Source of the DNA: an uncultured Oscillospiraceae bacterium
Lineage (GTDB): Bacteria > Bacillota > Clostridia > Oscillospirales > Oscillospiraceae
DNA: 57,953 nt
Reading direction: 5' to 3'
Assembly (NCBI GenBank): GCA_910588045.1
Contig: CAJUPS010000012.1
Location: forward strand, 1 to 57,953
The notes under the pieces are model-generated. The model searched no databases. It had not been told where the DNA came from and saw only the letters and a list, made by a program, of their open reading frames with translations. Below, piece after piece: positions 31,375 through 39,107 of this stretch. A program made the translations under genes and the position numbers. Numbering within the stretch: position 1 is the stretch's first letter; every line of letters starts with the position of its first letter.

Positions 31375-31403
31375 ATTATATTTGACACTCTCTGGCCTGT
31401 CAA
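31375..31403 (-). promoter_or_regulatory. Promoter of the DAACS T-box leader
   Basis: The minus strand reads TTGACA (31398-31403), a 17-base spacer and TATAAT (31375-31380), a full-consensus promoter. Confidence 0.88.
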
Positions 31404-31500
31404 TGGACAATCTGGCGTGTCTTTGGCCGACTTTTCCCCGCTTTTTTGTGCAAGATTTGAAAAGACGCATCAAATCAGCCGGAGGAATCTGAGAAACTGG

Positions 31501-31529
31501 TAGACTTTTTCCATCCGACGCGGTATACT
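31501..31529 (+). promoter_or_regulatory. Promoter of murB-rapZ-yvcK
   Basis: TAGACT (31501-31506), a 17-base spacer and TATACT (31524-31529), about 40 bases before the murB start. Confidence 0.7.
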
Positions 31530-31568
31530 GTAGTCAATACCATTCTTCTGTCAGGAGGTTTTGCCCAT

Positions 31569-32507
31569 ATGCCCTGGTTTGACCGATTCGACGAGCTTTC
31601 CGCCGCCCGCTTCCCGGACCTGGAGGTCCTGCGGGAGGAGCCCATGGCGAAGCACACCACGTTCCGGGTGGGTGGTCCTGCCCGCCGGTTCGTCCGGCCC
31701 GGGAGCGCTGGGGAGTGCGCGGACCTGCTGGCGCTGGCCACGGAAGAGGGCTGGCCCCTGCTGGTGCTTGGCAACGGGTCCAACCTGCTGACAGGGGACG
31801 GGGCGCTCGAGCTGCTGGTGATCCACACCGGGCGGCTGGACGGCGTTGCGCGTACCGGGGAGCGGACCATCCGGGCCGGGGCGGGGATCAGTCTGGCCCG
31901 CCTGTCGGCCTTTGCCCAGCGGGAGGGCCTGGGCGGCCTGGAGTTTGCCCACGGTATCCCCGGCAGTCTGGGCGGCGGGGTCTATATGAACGCCGGGGCC
32001 TACGGCGGCGAGATGAAGCAGGTGCTGTCCGCCGCGACCGCCTGGTTCCCCGGGGGAGGCGTCCGACGCCTGCCTGTCCGGGACCTGGACCTGCGCTACC
32101 GGCACAGCGTGTTCAGCGAGCAGCAGGGCGCGGTGCTGGAGGCGGAGTTCCTGCTGGAGCCCCGGGACCCGTCGGAGATTCAGGCGCAAATGTCCGAGTT
32201 TGACCGCCGCCGCCGGGAGAAGCAGCCCCTGGAGTACCCCAGCGCGGGCAGCACCTTCAAGCGCCCCGAGGGCCATTTCGCGGGCGTGCTGATAGAGCAG
32301 TGCGGATTGAAGGGCTTCCGGATCGGGGGCGCCCAGGTATCGGAAAAGCACGCCGGATTCGTGATCAATGCCGGGGGCGCCACCTGCGCCGACATCCTGG
32401 CGCTGATTGCCCATATCCAGCAGACCGTGTACGAGCAGACCGGCGTCCGGCTGGAGCCGGAGGTCCGGATGGTGCCGCAGCGCGGCGTATCCATGAAAAT
32501 GACCTAG
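31569..32507 (+). CDS. murB: UDP-N-acetylenolpyruvoylglucosamine reductase
   Basis: 312 residues. NADPH-dependent FAD enzyme that makes UDP-MurNAc, the second committed step of peptidoglycan precursor synthesis. The FAD domain includes HTTFRVGGPARRFVRP, VLGNGSNLL and GIPGSLGGGVYMNAGAYGGE. Catalytic residues appear in RYRHSVF (Arg), YPSAGSTFKRPEGH (Ser proton donor) and the C-terminal EPEVRMV (Glu). The absent extra C-terminal loops place it in the Gram-positive type II group. The ATG follows CAGGAGG. It is first gene of a cluster with rapZ and yvcK, a standard Firmicute arrangement. Confidence 0.96.
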   Translation: MPWFDRFDELSAARFPDLEVLREEPMAKHTTFRVGGPARRFVRPGSAGECADLLALATEEGWPLLVLGNGSNLLTGDGALELLVIHTGRLDGVARTGERTIRAGAGISLARLSAFAQREGLGGLEFAHGIPGSLGGGVYMNAGAYGGEMKQVLSAATAWFPGGGVRRLPVRDLDLRYRHSVFSEQQGAVLEAEFLLEPRDPSEIQAQMSEFDRRRREKQPLEYPSAGSTFKRPEGHFAGVLIEQCGLKGFRIGGAQVSEKHAGFVINAGGATCADILALIAHIQQTVYEQTGVRLEPEVRMVPQRGVSMKMT

Positions 32508-32560
32508 ACCTGTAAGGAGCTTGATCTGACTGCGGCGGCGCTTGTGAGAGGAGAGAGAAC

Positions 32561-33421
32561 ATGGAAATCCTGATCATATCCGGTCTGTCCGGCGGGGGGA
32601 AGAGCAAGGCGGCCTCCTTTCTGGAGGACATGGGGTTCTATATTGTGGACAACATGCCCGCGGGCATGATCCTAAAATTTGCGGAGTTCTGTTCCGGCGG
32701 CAGCGCCCGGTACAGCAAGGTGGCCCTGGTCTACGATGTGCGCACCGCCGACAGCTTCGATGAGTTTTTAGAGGTCCTCTCCACCCTCAGGAAGCGGGAG
32801 TACGACTGCAAGCTGCTGTTTCTGGAGGCGGACGTGGGGGCCATCATCAACCGTTACAAGGAGACCCGCCGTCTGCACCCCCTCCAGGAGCGCACGGGCT
32901 CCCTGGAGGCGGCGGTGAACCGGGAGATTGCCCTCATGGCCCCGGTCCGGGCGCAGGCGGACGTGGTCATCAACTCGACCACCTACTCCACCGCACGCCT
33001 GCGAGGGGAGCTGCTGCGGATCTTCGGCGGCAGCCGGAGTGTGGCGGAGATGCAGGTGAGCTTGGAGTCCTTTGGCTTCAAGCACGGTCTGCCCTTGGAG
33101 GCGGACCTGGTCTTTGATGTGCGCTTCATGCCGAACCCCTTCTACATAGACTCCATGAAACACAAGACCGGCCTGGACCCGGAGGTGCGGGACTACGTGT
33201 TCTCCTTCCGTGAGACGGAGCAGTTCATGGAGAAGCTGCGGGAGCTGCTGGGGTTTGTGCTTCCTCTGTACCGGGAGGAGGGGAAGACCGTGCTGGTGGT
33301 GGCCATTGGCTGCACTGGCGGACACCACCGGTCCGTGGCGGTGACCCGCGCCCTGGCGGAGTACATCCGCTCCCTGGGTTACCAGGTAACAGAAAACCAT
33401 CGGGATATGACAAGGTCGTGA
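32561..33421 (+). CDS. rapZ: RapZ-family nucleotide-binding protein (YvcJ)
   Basis: 286 residues. P-loop ATPase/GTPase with Walker A GLSGGGKS at 8-15, a Walker B-like VALVYDVRT segment and the RapZ C-terminal domain (FGFKHGLPLEADLVFDVRFM, NPFYIDSMKHKTGLDPEVRD, VAIGCTGGHHRSVAV). In proteobacteria RapZ guides RNase E to a small RNA. In Firmicutes YvcJ is linked to competence and to small nucleotides, and the exact role is unsettled. The ATG follows GAGAGGAGAGAG. It is 53 bases after murB and overlaps the start region of yvcK. Confidence 0.95.
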   Translation: MEILIISGLSGGGKSKAASFLEDMGFYIVDNMPAGMILKFAEFCSGGSARYSKVALVYDVRTADSFDEFLEVLSTLRKREYDCKLLFLEADVGAIINRYKETRRLHPLQERTGSLEAAVNREIALMAPVRAQADVVINSTTYSTARLRGELLRIFGGSRSVAEMQVSLESFGFKHGLPLEADLVFDVRFMPNPFYIDSMKHKTGLDPEVRDYVFSFRETEQFMEKLRELLGFVLPLYREEGKTVLVVAIGCTGGHHRSVAVTRALAEYIRSLGYQVTENHRDMTRS

Positions 33422-33423
33422 AA

Positions 33424-34467
33424 ATGATGAATAACGAAACCATCCTCTATCGCGGTCCCAGTGGCAAGGGGCCAAAGATTGTGGCCATCGGCGGCGGAAC
33501 AGGGCTCTCCACCATGCTGCGGGGCCTGAAGCGCCACACCAACAACCTCACCGCTGTGGTAACAGTGGCGGACGACGGCGGCGGATCCGGGGTCCTGCGC
33601 CAGGAGCTGGGGATGCTGCCCCCTGGCGACGTGCGCAACTGCCTGGAGGCCCTGGCCAACGTGGAGCCCCTCATGGGGGAGCTGCTCCACTACCGCTTTA
33701 CCGAGGGCTCTCTACGGGGCCAGAGCTTCGGCAACCTGTTCCTGGCGGCCCTCAACGGCATCTCCGGAGGAAACTTCGACCAGGCGGTGAGCCGCATGAG
33801 CCAGGTCCTGGCCATCACCGGTCGGGTGATTCCGGTGACCAACACCAATGTTCAGCTGGAGGCGGAATTTGAAAACGGCGCCACGGTCCTCGGGGAGTCG
33901 AAGATCTTCTACTGCAAAAAGCGGGAGAACTGCCGCATCCGGAGGGTACGGCTGCTTCCGGAGCGCCCTGCGGCCCTGGAGCCCGCCCTGGAGGCCATCC
34001 GGGAGGCGGACATGATCCTCCTGGGACCCGGAAGCCTGTATACCAGCATCATCCCCAACCTGCTGGTGGAGGGGGTAGCCCAGGCCATCGCGGACGCAGA
34101 CGCGCTGAAAATCTACATCGCCAACGTCATGACACAGGAAGGGGAGACGGAGGGCTACACCAACGCAGACCATATCCAGGCCATTTTTCAGCACTCCCTG
34201 CCGGGGCTCTTCCGCCTCTGTCTGGTCAATTCCTCCGCGATTCCGTCCGAGACCGTAGAGCGCTACGCCCGGGAGGGAGCGGAGCCCCTGCGGTTTGACA
34301 AGGCCCTGTGTGCCCAGCTGGGGGTGGAGCTGGTGAGCCGCCCGGTGTCCACGGTTCGGGACGGCCTGGTGCGCCATGACCCGGAGCTGCTGGCTGCCGC
34401 CCTGCTGGAGCTCCACGCCCAGCGCAGTGTCCGCATTGCCGGTCTGGGGCGCTATCGGACGGAGTAG
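33424..34467 (+). CDS. yvcK: Gluconeogenesis factor YvcK (CofD-like)
   Basis: About 347 residues. Binds UDP-sugars and is needed for cell shape and growth on gluconeogenic carbon in Bacillus. Motifs: IVAIGGGTGLSTMLRGLK (nucleotide-binding Gly-rich loop), TVADDGGGSGVLRQELGMLP, PPGDVRNCL, SFGNLFLAAL and LGPGSLYTSIIPNLLV. The ATG at 33424 is eight bases after AAGG. A GTG at 33418 overlapping the rapZ stop (GTGA) is an alternative but lies only two bases from that site. In most Firmicutes whiA follows directly; here it is 6.8 kb away beyond a transporter operon. Confidence 0.94.
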   Translation: MMNNETILYRGPSGKGPKIVAIGGGTGLSTMLRGLKRHTNNLTAVVTVADDGGGSGVLRQELGMLPPGDVRNCLEALANVEPLMGELLHYRFTEGSLRGQSFGNLFLAALNGISGGNFDQAVSRMSQVLAITGRVIPVTNTNVQLEAEFENGATVLGESKIFYCKKRENCRIRRVRLLPERPAALEPALEAIREADMILLGPGSLYTSIIPNLLVEGVAQAIADADALKIYIANVMTQEGETEGYTNADHIQAIFQHSLPGLFRLCLVNSSAIPSETVERYAREGAEPLRFDKALCAQLGVELVSRPVSTVRDGLVRHDPELLAAALLELHAQRSVRIAGLGRYRTE

Positions 34468-34486
34468 CTGCCGCCAGCGAGAAAGT

Positions 34487-34527
34487 AAAAAGAGTGCGTT
34501 CTTTTGAAAGAGAACGCACTCTTTTTT
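34487..34527. terminator. Bidirectional terminator between yvcK and the ABC operon
   Basis: AAAGAGTGCGTTCT pairs with AGAACGCACTCTTT around a short loop, with T runs on both strands. The minus-strand oppC-like gene ends at 34526, so the element overlaps its stop. Confidence 0.88.
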
Positions 34528-35407
34528 ACAGATTACTCTCCCTCCGGTCCCCCTCGCCACGGAGCCAGTTTCCCACGCCGGTTACGCACAGGAGCGTCAC
34601 CACCAGGAATGTCCCGGGGATCAGGATGATCCACCACGACCCACTGAGCAGAGCATTTTCCGCCAGGGACAGCATACTGCCCCAGCTGATGACCTCCAAC
34701 GGCAGTCCCAGCCCCATAAAACTGAGGGTGGATTCCGCCGCAATGGCGGAGCGGATGTTCATCACCACCATGAACATGATGGATGGGAAAAAGTTGGGAG
34801 CCAGGTGTCGCCGCAGAATATGGAAGAACCCCGCCCCCATGCACCGCGCTGCCAGCACGTATTCGCTACCCCGCAGCCGCCGCACCTCGCTGCGGACCAC
34901 CTTGGCTACGCTGGTCCAGCTTGTGACACCGATGACCACCGACAGACTGACCACGCTGGCCTTCCCCAGGATAGCCTGCAACAGGACAACCAGCAGTAGG
35001 GAGGGGATGCTGAGGAAAATCTCCGTCAGGCGCATGAGCAGATCATCCAGCCAGCGGGGGGCCAGTCCGCTGACCGCACCGAACAGCACCGCCAGTACCG
35101 TGGAAATAGCGGTTGCCAGAAATCCGATAAGCAGGGATACCCGCCCCCCGTACCAGATCATGGAGAAGATGTCCCGCCCCATGGTATCGGTGCCGAACCA
35201 GAAAGCCGCGCCCGGGGCCTCCGACGCGTGGAACAGGTCCATGTAGGCCGGGTCCCTGGGGATAAACAGCTCGCAGCCTGAACATCCCAGTATGATCATT
35301 ACCAGTACCGCCATAGACAGCAGCGGCTTTCCCTCATACCAGGCCCTCTTTTTAGCAGGCGGCGGCAGGGGAGTCCGAGGTCCTACCAGGACAAATCGTT
35401 CATCCAT
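34526..35407 (-). CDS. Peptide-type ABC transporter permease, OppC/DppC-like
   Basis: 293 residues with six membrane helices. The BPD_transp_1 EAA motif is visible as EYVLAARCMGAGFFHILRRH, and the N-terminal domain FGTDTMGRDIFSMIWYGGRV is diagnostic for the OppC subfamily. It pairs with the OppB-like permease, whose gene overlaps its start by eight bases. It is the last gene of an operon in the order binding protein, CN-hydrolase, D, F, B, C. The substrate may be a peptide, nickel chelate or other oligomer. Confidence 0.93.
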   Translation of the reverse strand: MDERFVLVGPRTPLPPPAKKRAWYEGKPLLSMAVLVMIILGCSGCELFIPRDPAYMDLFHASEAPGAAFWFGTDTMGRDIFSMIWYGGRVSLLIGFLATAISTVLAVLFGAVSGLAPRWLDDLLMRLTEIFLSIPSLLLVVLLQAILGKASVVSLSVVIGVTSWTSVAKVVRSEVRRLRGSEYVLAARCMGAGFFHILRRHLAPNFFPSIMFMVVMNIRSAIAAESTLSFMGLGLPLEVISWGSMLSLAENALLSGSWWIILIPGTFLVVTLLCVTGVGNWLRGEGDRRESNL

Positions 35408-36398
35408 GGTCCGTCACCTCCGGCGGCTCTCCGCCCCGCATCCTGGGGTCGATCCGCTCGCTGACGATCTGGGCCAGGATGTTGCACAAGATCACCAACC
35501 CACCGGATAGAACGCACAGCAGCATCAGCAGGTTATAATCCTGATACCGGGCGCTCTCATAGGATAGCGTCCCGATGCCAGGGTAGGAGAAAACCGCCTC
35601 CACAATATAGGTGCCCCCCAGGATATGGGGTACGGAGATAGCCATAAGGCTCAAGTAGGTAGGCAGTACCCCCCGCAGACAGTGCCGGAACAGGACCGCT
35701 CTCCGGCTTAACCCTTTGGACTTCGCCAGCAGCACGTAATCGGCCCGGATCTCCTCCAGCAGCTTGTTCCGAATCATGTAGGCATAGTACCACAGGTGCC
35801 CCGCCGTTGTCACCACCAGAGGCAGTACCAAATGGACCGCCCGGTCTGCGAAGCCGCCTCCGCCGATGGCGTATGCCCCGCTGCTGGGGAGCCACCGCAA
35901 GGACACGGCGAACACCAGAATCAGCACCAGGGACAGCCAGAACTCCGGGATACAGCTGACAACTGTTCCTGCTTTACAAATACTGCGGTCCAGCCAGTTC
36001 CCCTCGTTCCAGGCGCACACCGCCCCCAATGCCAGCGCTCCAAGAAAAATAAGCGTGAGCCCAGTGCCCCCCAGGATCAGCGTATTGGGCAGACGGGAGG
36101 CGATCACCTTCAGCACATCCATCTTGTACTTATAGGAGATGCCGAAATCCCCCTGGAGAGCGTTTTCCAGCCAGCGGATGTACTGCACATAGATTGGCTG
36201 GTCCAACCCCAGCCGCGCCTCCGCCTGCTCCCGCTCCTGGACGGTCATCTTCTCCGCCCGTTCGCCGTAGTAGGACACCAGCGGATCCCCGGGAGCCAGC
36301 CGCGCCACATAGAACGCCGCCAGGGACAGGAGGAAGACGCTGAGGACAAAGCTCAGGACCTTTCCACCGTAGTAGAAAAATGGATTTTTTCGGCTCAT
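35400..36398 (-). CDS. Peptide-type ABC transporter permease, OppB/DppB-like
   Basis: 332 residues with six membrane helices. The N-terminal VARLAPGDPLVSYYGERAEK is the OppB-type periplasmic-side segment. The EAA loop is DYVLLAKSKGLSRRAVLFRH, and PHILGGTYIVEAVFSYPGIG is the typical OppB motif. The start ATG overlaps the stop of the upstream F-type ATPase gene (ATGA). It forms the channel with the OppC-like subunit encoded next. Confidence 0.93.
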   Translation of the reverse strand: MSRKNPFFYYGGKVLSFVLSVFLLSLAAFYVARLAPGDPLVSYYGERAEKMTVQEREQAEARLGLDQPIYVQYIRWLENALQGDFGISYKYKMDVLKVIASRLPNTLILGGTGLTLIFLGALALGAVCAWNEGNWLDRSICKAGTVVSCIPEFWLSLVLILVFAVSLRWLPSSGAYAIGGGGFADRAVHLVLPLVVTTAGHLWYYAYMIRNKLLEEIRADYVLLAKSKGLSRRAVLFRHCLRGVLPTYLSLMAISVPHILGGTYIVEAVFSYPGIGTLSYESARYQDYNLLMLLCVLSGGLVILCNILAQIVSERIDPRMRGGEPPEVTDHG

Positions 36399-37294
36399 AC
36401 CCCGCCTCCTTCCCCCAAAACCAGATGTCCGGGCGACACCTCATACAGCGCTCCCTCCCGGTGAAACTGCTTCGCGTCAAAGCTCTGCACCACCCTTGCC
36501 CGCTCCCGCCGTGGGTCTGGAATGGGGATAGCGGACAGCAGTGCCTGCGTATAGGGGTGCTGCGGCCGGGCGAAGACCTCTTGCGCTGGCCCGACCTCCA
36601 CCAGCTTCCCCTGAAACATGACGCCCACCCGGTCGCAGAGGTAGCGCACCACCGCCAGGTCGTGGGCGATGAAGAGGAAGGTAAACCCGTGCTCCCGCTG
36701 CAAGTGCTTGAACAAATTGATGATCTGCGCCTGAATCGAAACGTCCAAAGACGCGATGGGCTCGTCCGCCACCAGCAGCTCCGGACCCATGCTCAAGGCC
36801 CTGGCGATGGCCACCCGCTGCCGCTGTCCGCCGGACAGCTCCCCGGGATACCTGTCCAGACACCCCGGGTCCATGCCCACGCATTTCAGCTGAAATTCCG
36901 CCTCCGCCCGCAGGGAACCCCTGGGGGACCGCACGCGATGAATCACCAGGGGTTCAGCGATGATCTCCTCCACCGTCATCCGCGGGTCCAGGCTGGAGGT
37001 GGAATCCTGAAAGATCATCTGCCGGGAGGTCTGGAGCAGCTCCCTGTGGGACTTGAACTGTCCGGGGTCGCAGATATTGACGCCCAAGTACCGGATTTTC
37101 CCGGCAGTAGGGTGGAGGATGCTCATGACGCACCGGGCGACGGTGGACTTCCCGGAGCCGGATTCCCCCACCAGGCCGAAAATCTCCCCTCTGTGCATCT
37201 GGAAGGACACATCGTCCACTGCCCGCAGCGTCCGCCTCCGGTCCAAGCGGTAGCAGTGAGTGAGCCCCTGCACGTCAAGCAGGATGTCATCCAT
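36395..37294 (-). CDS. Peptide-type ABC transporter ATPase, OppF/DppF-like
   Basis: 299 residues. Walker A GLVGESGSGKSTVAR (about 40-54), Q-loop MIFQDSTSSLDPRM, signature LSGGQRQRVAIARAL, Walker B LLVADEPIASLDVS and switch His in LFIAHDLAVVRYL. The C-terminal AQEVFARPQHPYTQALLSAI is the oligopeptide-ATPase tail. Start ATG 37292-37294 has GGGAGGTGGG upstream and overlaps the OppD-like gene by eight bases. It couples ATP hydrolysis to the two permeases together with the D subunit. Confidence 0.94.
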   Translation of the reverse strand: MDDILLDVQGLTHCYRLDRRRTLRAVDDVSFQMHRGEIFGLVGESGSGKSTVARCVMSILHPTAGKIRYLGVNICDPGQFKSHRELLQTSRQMIFQDSTSSLDPRMTVEEIIAEPLVIHRVRSPRGSLRAEAEFQLKCVGMDPGCLDRYPGELSGGQRQRVAIARALSMGPELLVADEPIASLDVSIQAQIINLFKHLQREHGFTFLFIAHDLAVVRYLCDRVGVMFQGKLVEVGPAQEVFARPQHPYTQALLSAIPIPDPRRERARVVQSFDAKQFHREGALYEVSPGHLVLGEGGGV

Positions 37295-38300
37295 GGAACC
37301 CACCTCCCATCGGCGGCGTGATCTTCGGGGCACGCTCGTCCAGCAGCCATGTGGCCGCATAGTGCGTATCGCTGATGCGGAACATGGGCGGCGCCTCCTG
37401 GTAGTCGATGGCCAGGGCGTACTCGTTCCGGCAGGCGAAGGCATCCCCTTTGGGGGGATGGAGCAGGGAGGGGGGCATCCCCGGGATGGTATACAGCGGC
37501 TCTCCGTCCTTCGCCCAGGCGGGCAGGGAGCGCAGCAGCCCCCAGGTGTAGGGGTGCCGGGGGTCGTAGAAGATGTCCTCCACGGTGCCGGTTTCCACGA
37601 TCTTCCCTGCGTACATCACGGCAACCCGGTCCGCCGCCCGGGCCACCACGCCCAGGTCGTGGGTCACCAGTACGGCGGCGGTGCCCAACTTGCGCTGGAT
37701 GTCCCGCAGCAGGTCCAAAATCTGGGCCTGAATCGTCACGTCCAGCGCGGTGGTGGGCTCGTCGGCGAACAGGATTTTCGGATTGGAGGCCAGCGCAATG
37801 GCCATGACGGCCCGCTGCCGCATCCCGCCGGAGAAGTCGTGGGGGTAGCGCCCGTACCGCTCCTCTCCGCCGGGGATGCCCACCAGGTCCATCAGCTCCA
37901 GGACCCGTCTGCGGCGTGCCGCCCGCTTCATTCCGGGCTGGTGGACCAACACCGCCTCCGCGATCTGTGCGCCCACGGTCATGGTGGGGTTCAGCGCGGT
38001 GAGGGGGTCCTGGAACACCATGGAGAACAGCCGTCCCCGCAGCCGCTCCATGTCCCGCTGGGTATAGTGGGTGATGTCCACGCCGTCCGCCAGGATGGCG
38101 CCGCCCTTGATCCACCCGTTTTTGGGCAGCAGCTTCATGACGGAGCGGCACAGCACGCTCTTACCGCAGCCGGACTCCCCCACGATGGCCAGCACCTCGC
38201 CGGGACGGAGGGAGAGGGACACGTCCCGCACGGACTCCACCTCCCCCTGGGCAGTGCGGAAGGAGACGGACAGACCCTTGATTTCCAAAAGATCAGACAT
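37287..38300 (-). CDS. Peptide-type ABC transporter ATPase, OppD/DppD-like
   Basis: 337 residues. Walker A AIVGESGCGKSVLCRSVM (about 39-56), MVFQDPLTALNPTMTVG, signature FSGGMRQRAVMAIALASNP, Walker B ILFADEPTTALDVT and LVTHDLGVVAR. The C-terminal oligopeptide domain (IPGMPPSLLHPPKGDAFACR, NEYALAIDY, HYAATWLLDE) aligns with the usual Cys-rich segment, but all except one of the cysteines that normally hold an iron-sulfur centre are replaced (RNEYA for RCPYA, AATW for ACHL). Start ATG 38298-38300. It sits 10 bases after the CN-hydrolase gene. Confidence 0.94.
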   Translation of the reverse strand: MSDLLEIKGLSVSFRTAQGEVESVRDVSLSLRPGEVLAIVGESGCGKSVLCRSVMKLLPKNGWIKGGAILADGVDITHYTQRDMERLRGRLFSMVFQDPLTALNPTMTVGAQIAEAVLVHQPGMKRAARRRRVLELMDLVGIPGGEERYGRYPHDFSGGMRQRAVMAIALASNPKILFADEPTTALDVTIQAQILDLLRDIQRKLGTAAVLVTHDLGVVARAADRVAVMYAGKIVETGTVEDIFYDPRHPYTWGLLRSLPAWAKDGEPLYTIPGMPPSLLHPPKGDAFACRNEYALAIDYQEAPPMFRISDTHYAATWLLDERAPKITPPMGGGFHG

Positions 38301-38310
38301 AAACCATTCC

Positions 38311-39018
38311 TTATAACTCTACGATCAAAATATCTTCCGTGTCAAGGGGGAGCCTTTTCTCTGTTTTGCCGTCCACAAAGGAAAAAGCGCCGCCATGGGA
38401 CACCGGTTCCCGGGAAATGGAGTTGACCATCAGCGTTCTGCGGGCGGCAAGCCGGGCCTGTTCCGCGTACTCCGCCTCGTACCTTCTCCAAGCGTCGAGA
38501 GGAAAGTTGACGTATACTGGCCAGATCAGAAGCTGGTCCGTCCGGAACCGCTCGGGGAAGTCCCACATATCGCCGCACAGGGCAACCTTGACAGGGGAAC
38601 CGCGATAGAGAAACCCGCCGGTATCGGAGCCCTCCCTGTAGTGTCCGTCGGTCACGGTATACTCCTTCCAGCCCCTGGAGATCCGCCGGTAATTGTGCAG
38701 CAGCTCTCCCTCCGCCAGGACGGCGCAGGAGGAGTAGATCCTGTCCTCCCACCGCTCCAGGTATCCGAACAGCAGGTCCACGCCATAGCGCACTGTCATA
38801 CTGCGCAGCCGCTCCAGAACAGGGGAGTCCGCCGCTATGGCGACGTCCCGATCTCTCTCATAGGACCAGCTGAGGGCGTCAAAGCCCTGTAAAAACGCCT
38901 CGCCAAAGCACAGCAGGGAAACCGAGCCCTGCGCCGCCGCCATGGCCCGCTCCATCTGGGAGAGATTGAAGGGAATGTCGTTGTTCCTGCATTCATAGGA
39001 GGCTAACCCGACTCGCAT
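38311..39018 (-). CDS. Carbon-nitrogen hydrolase (nitrilase superfamily) inside the ABC operon
   Basis: 235 residues. Nitrilase-type Glu-Lys-Cys triad: Glu in LLCFGEAFLQGFD, Cys in VKVALCGDMWDFPERF, and a Lys candidate in ISRGWKEYTVTDGHY, where the usual YRK motif reads YRR, so the Lys assignment is uncertain. Substrates of the family are amides, nitriles or carbamoyl groups. Start ATG 39016-39018 has GAGAGGGAG upstream; the longer frame overlaps the upstream hairpin. Its position between the binding-protein gene and the ATPase genes suggests that it cleaves an amide in the imported compound. Confidence 0.85.
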   Translation of the reverse strand: MRVGLASYECRNNDIPFNLSQMERAMAAAQGSVSLLCFGEAFLQGFDALSWSYERDRDVAIAADSPVLERLRSMTVRYGVDLLFGYLERWEDRIYSSCAVLAEGELLHNYRRISRGWKEYTVTDGHYREGSDTGGFLYRGSPVKVALCGDMWDFPERFRTDQLLIWPVYVNFPLDAWRRYEAEYAEQARLAARRTLMVNSISREPVSHGGAFSFVDGKTEKRLPLDTEDILIVEL

Positions 39019-39076
39019 GAGCTCCCTCTCTTTCCGGTATCGTATCAGACAACAAAAATCCTTCCGAACGGGGAAG

Positions 39077-39101
39077 AAGGGGCTGACCTGTTCAGCCCCT
39101 T
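39077..39101 (-). terminator. Intra-operon hairpin after the binding-protein gene
   Basis: AAGGGGCTGA (39077-39086) pairs with TCAGCCCCTT (39092-39101). It lies just after the binding-protein stop, with a weak T tract on the minus strand. Such stems often let the binding protein be made in excess of the membrane parts. Confidence 0.65.
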
Positions 39102-39107
39102 TCCCGG

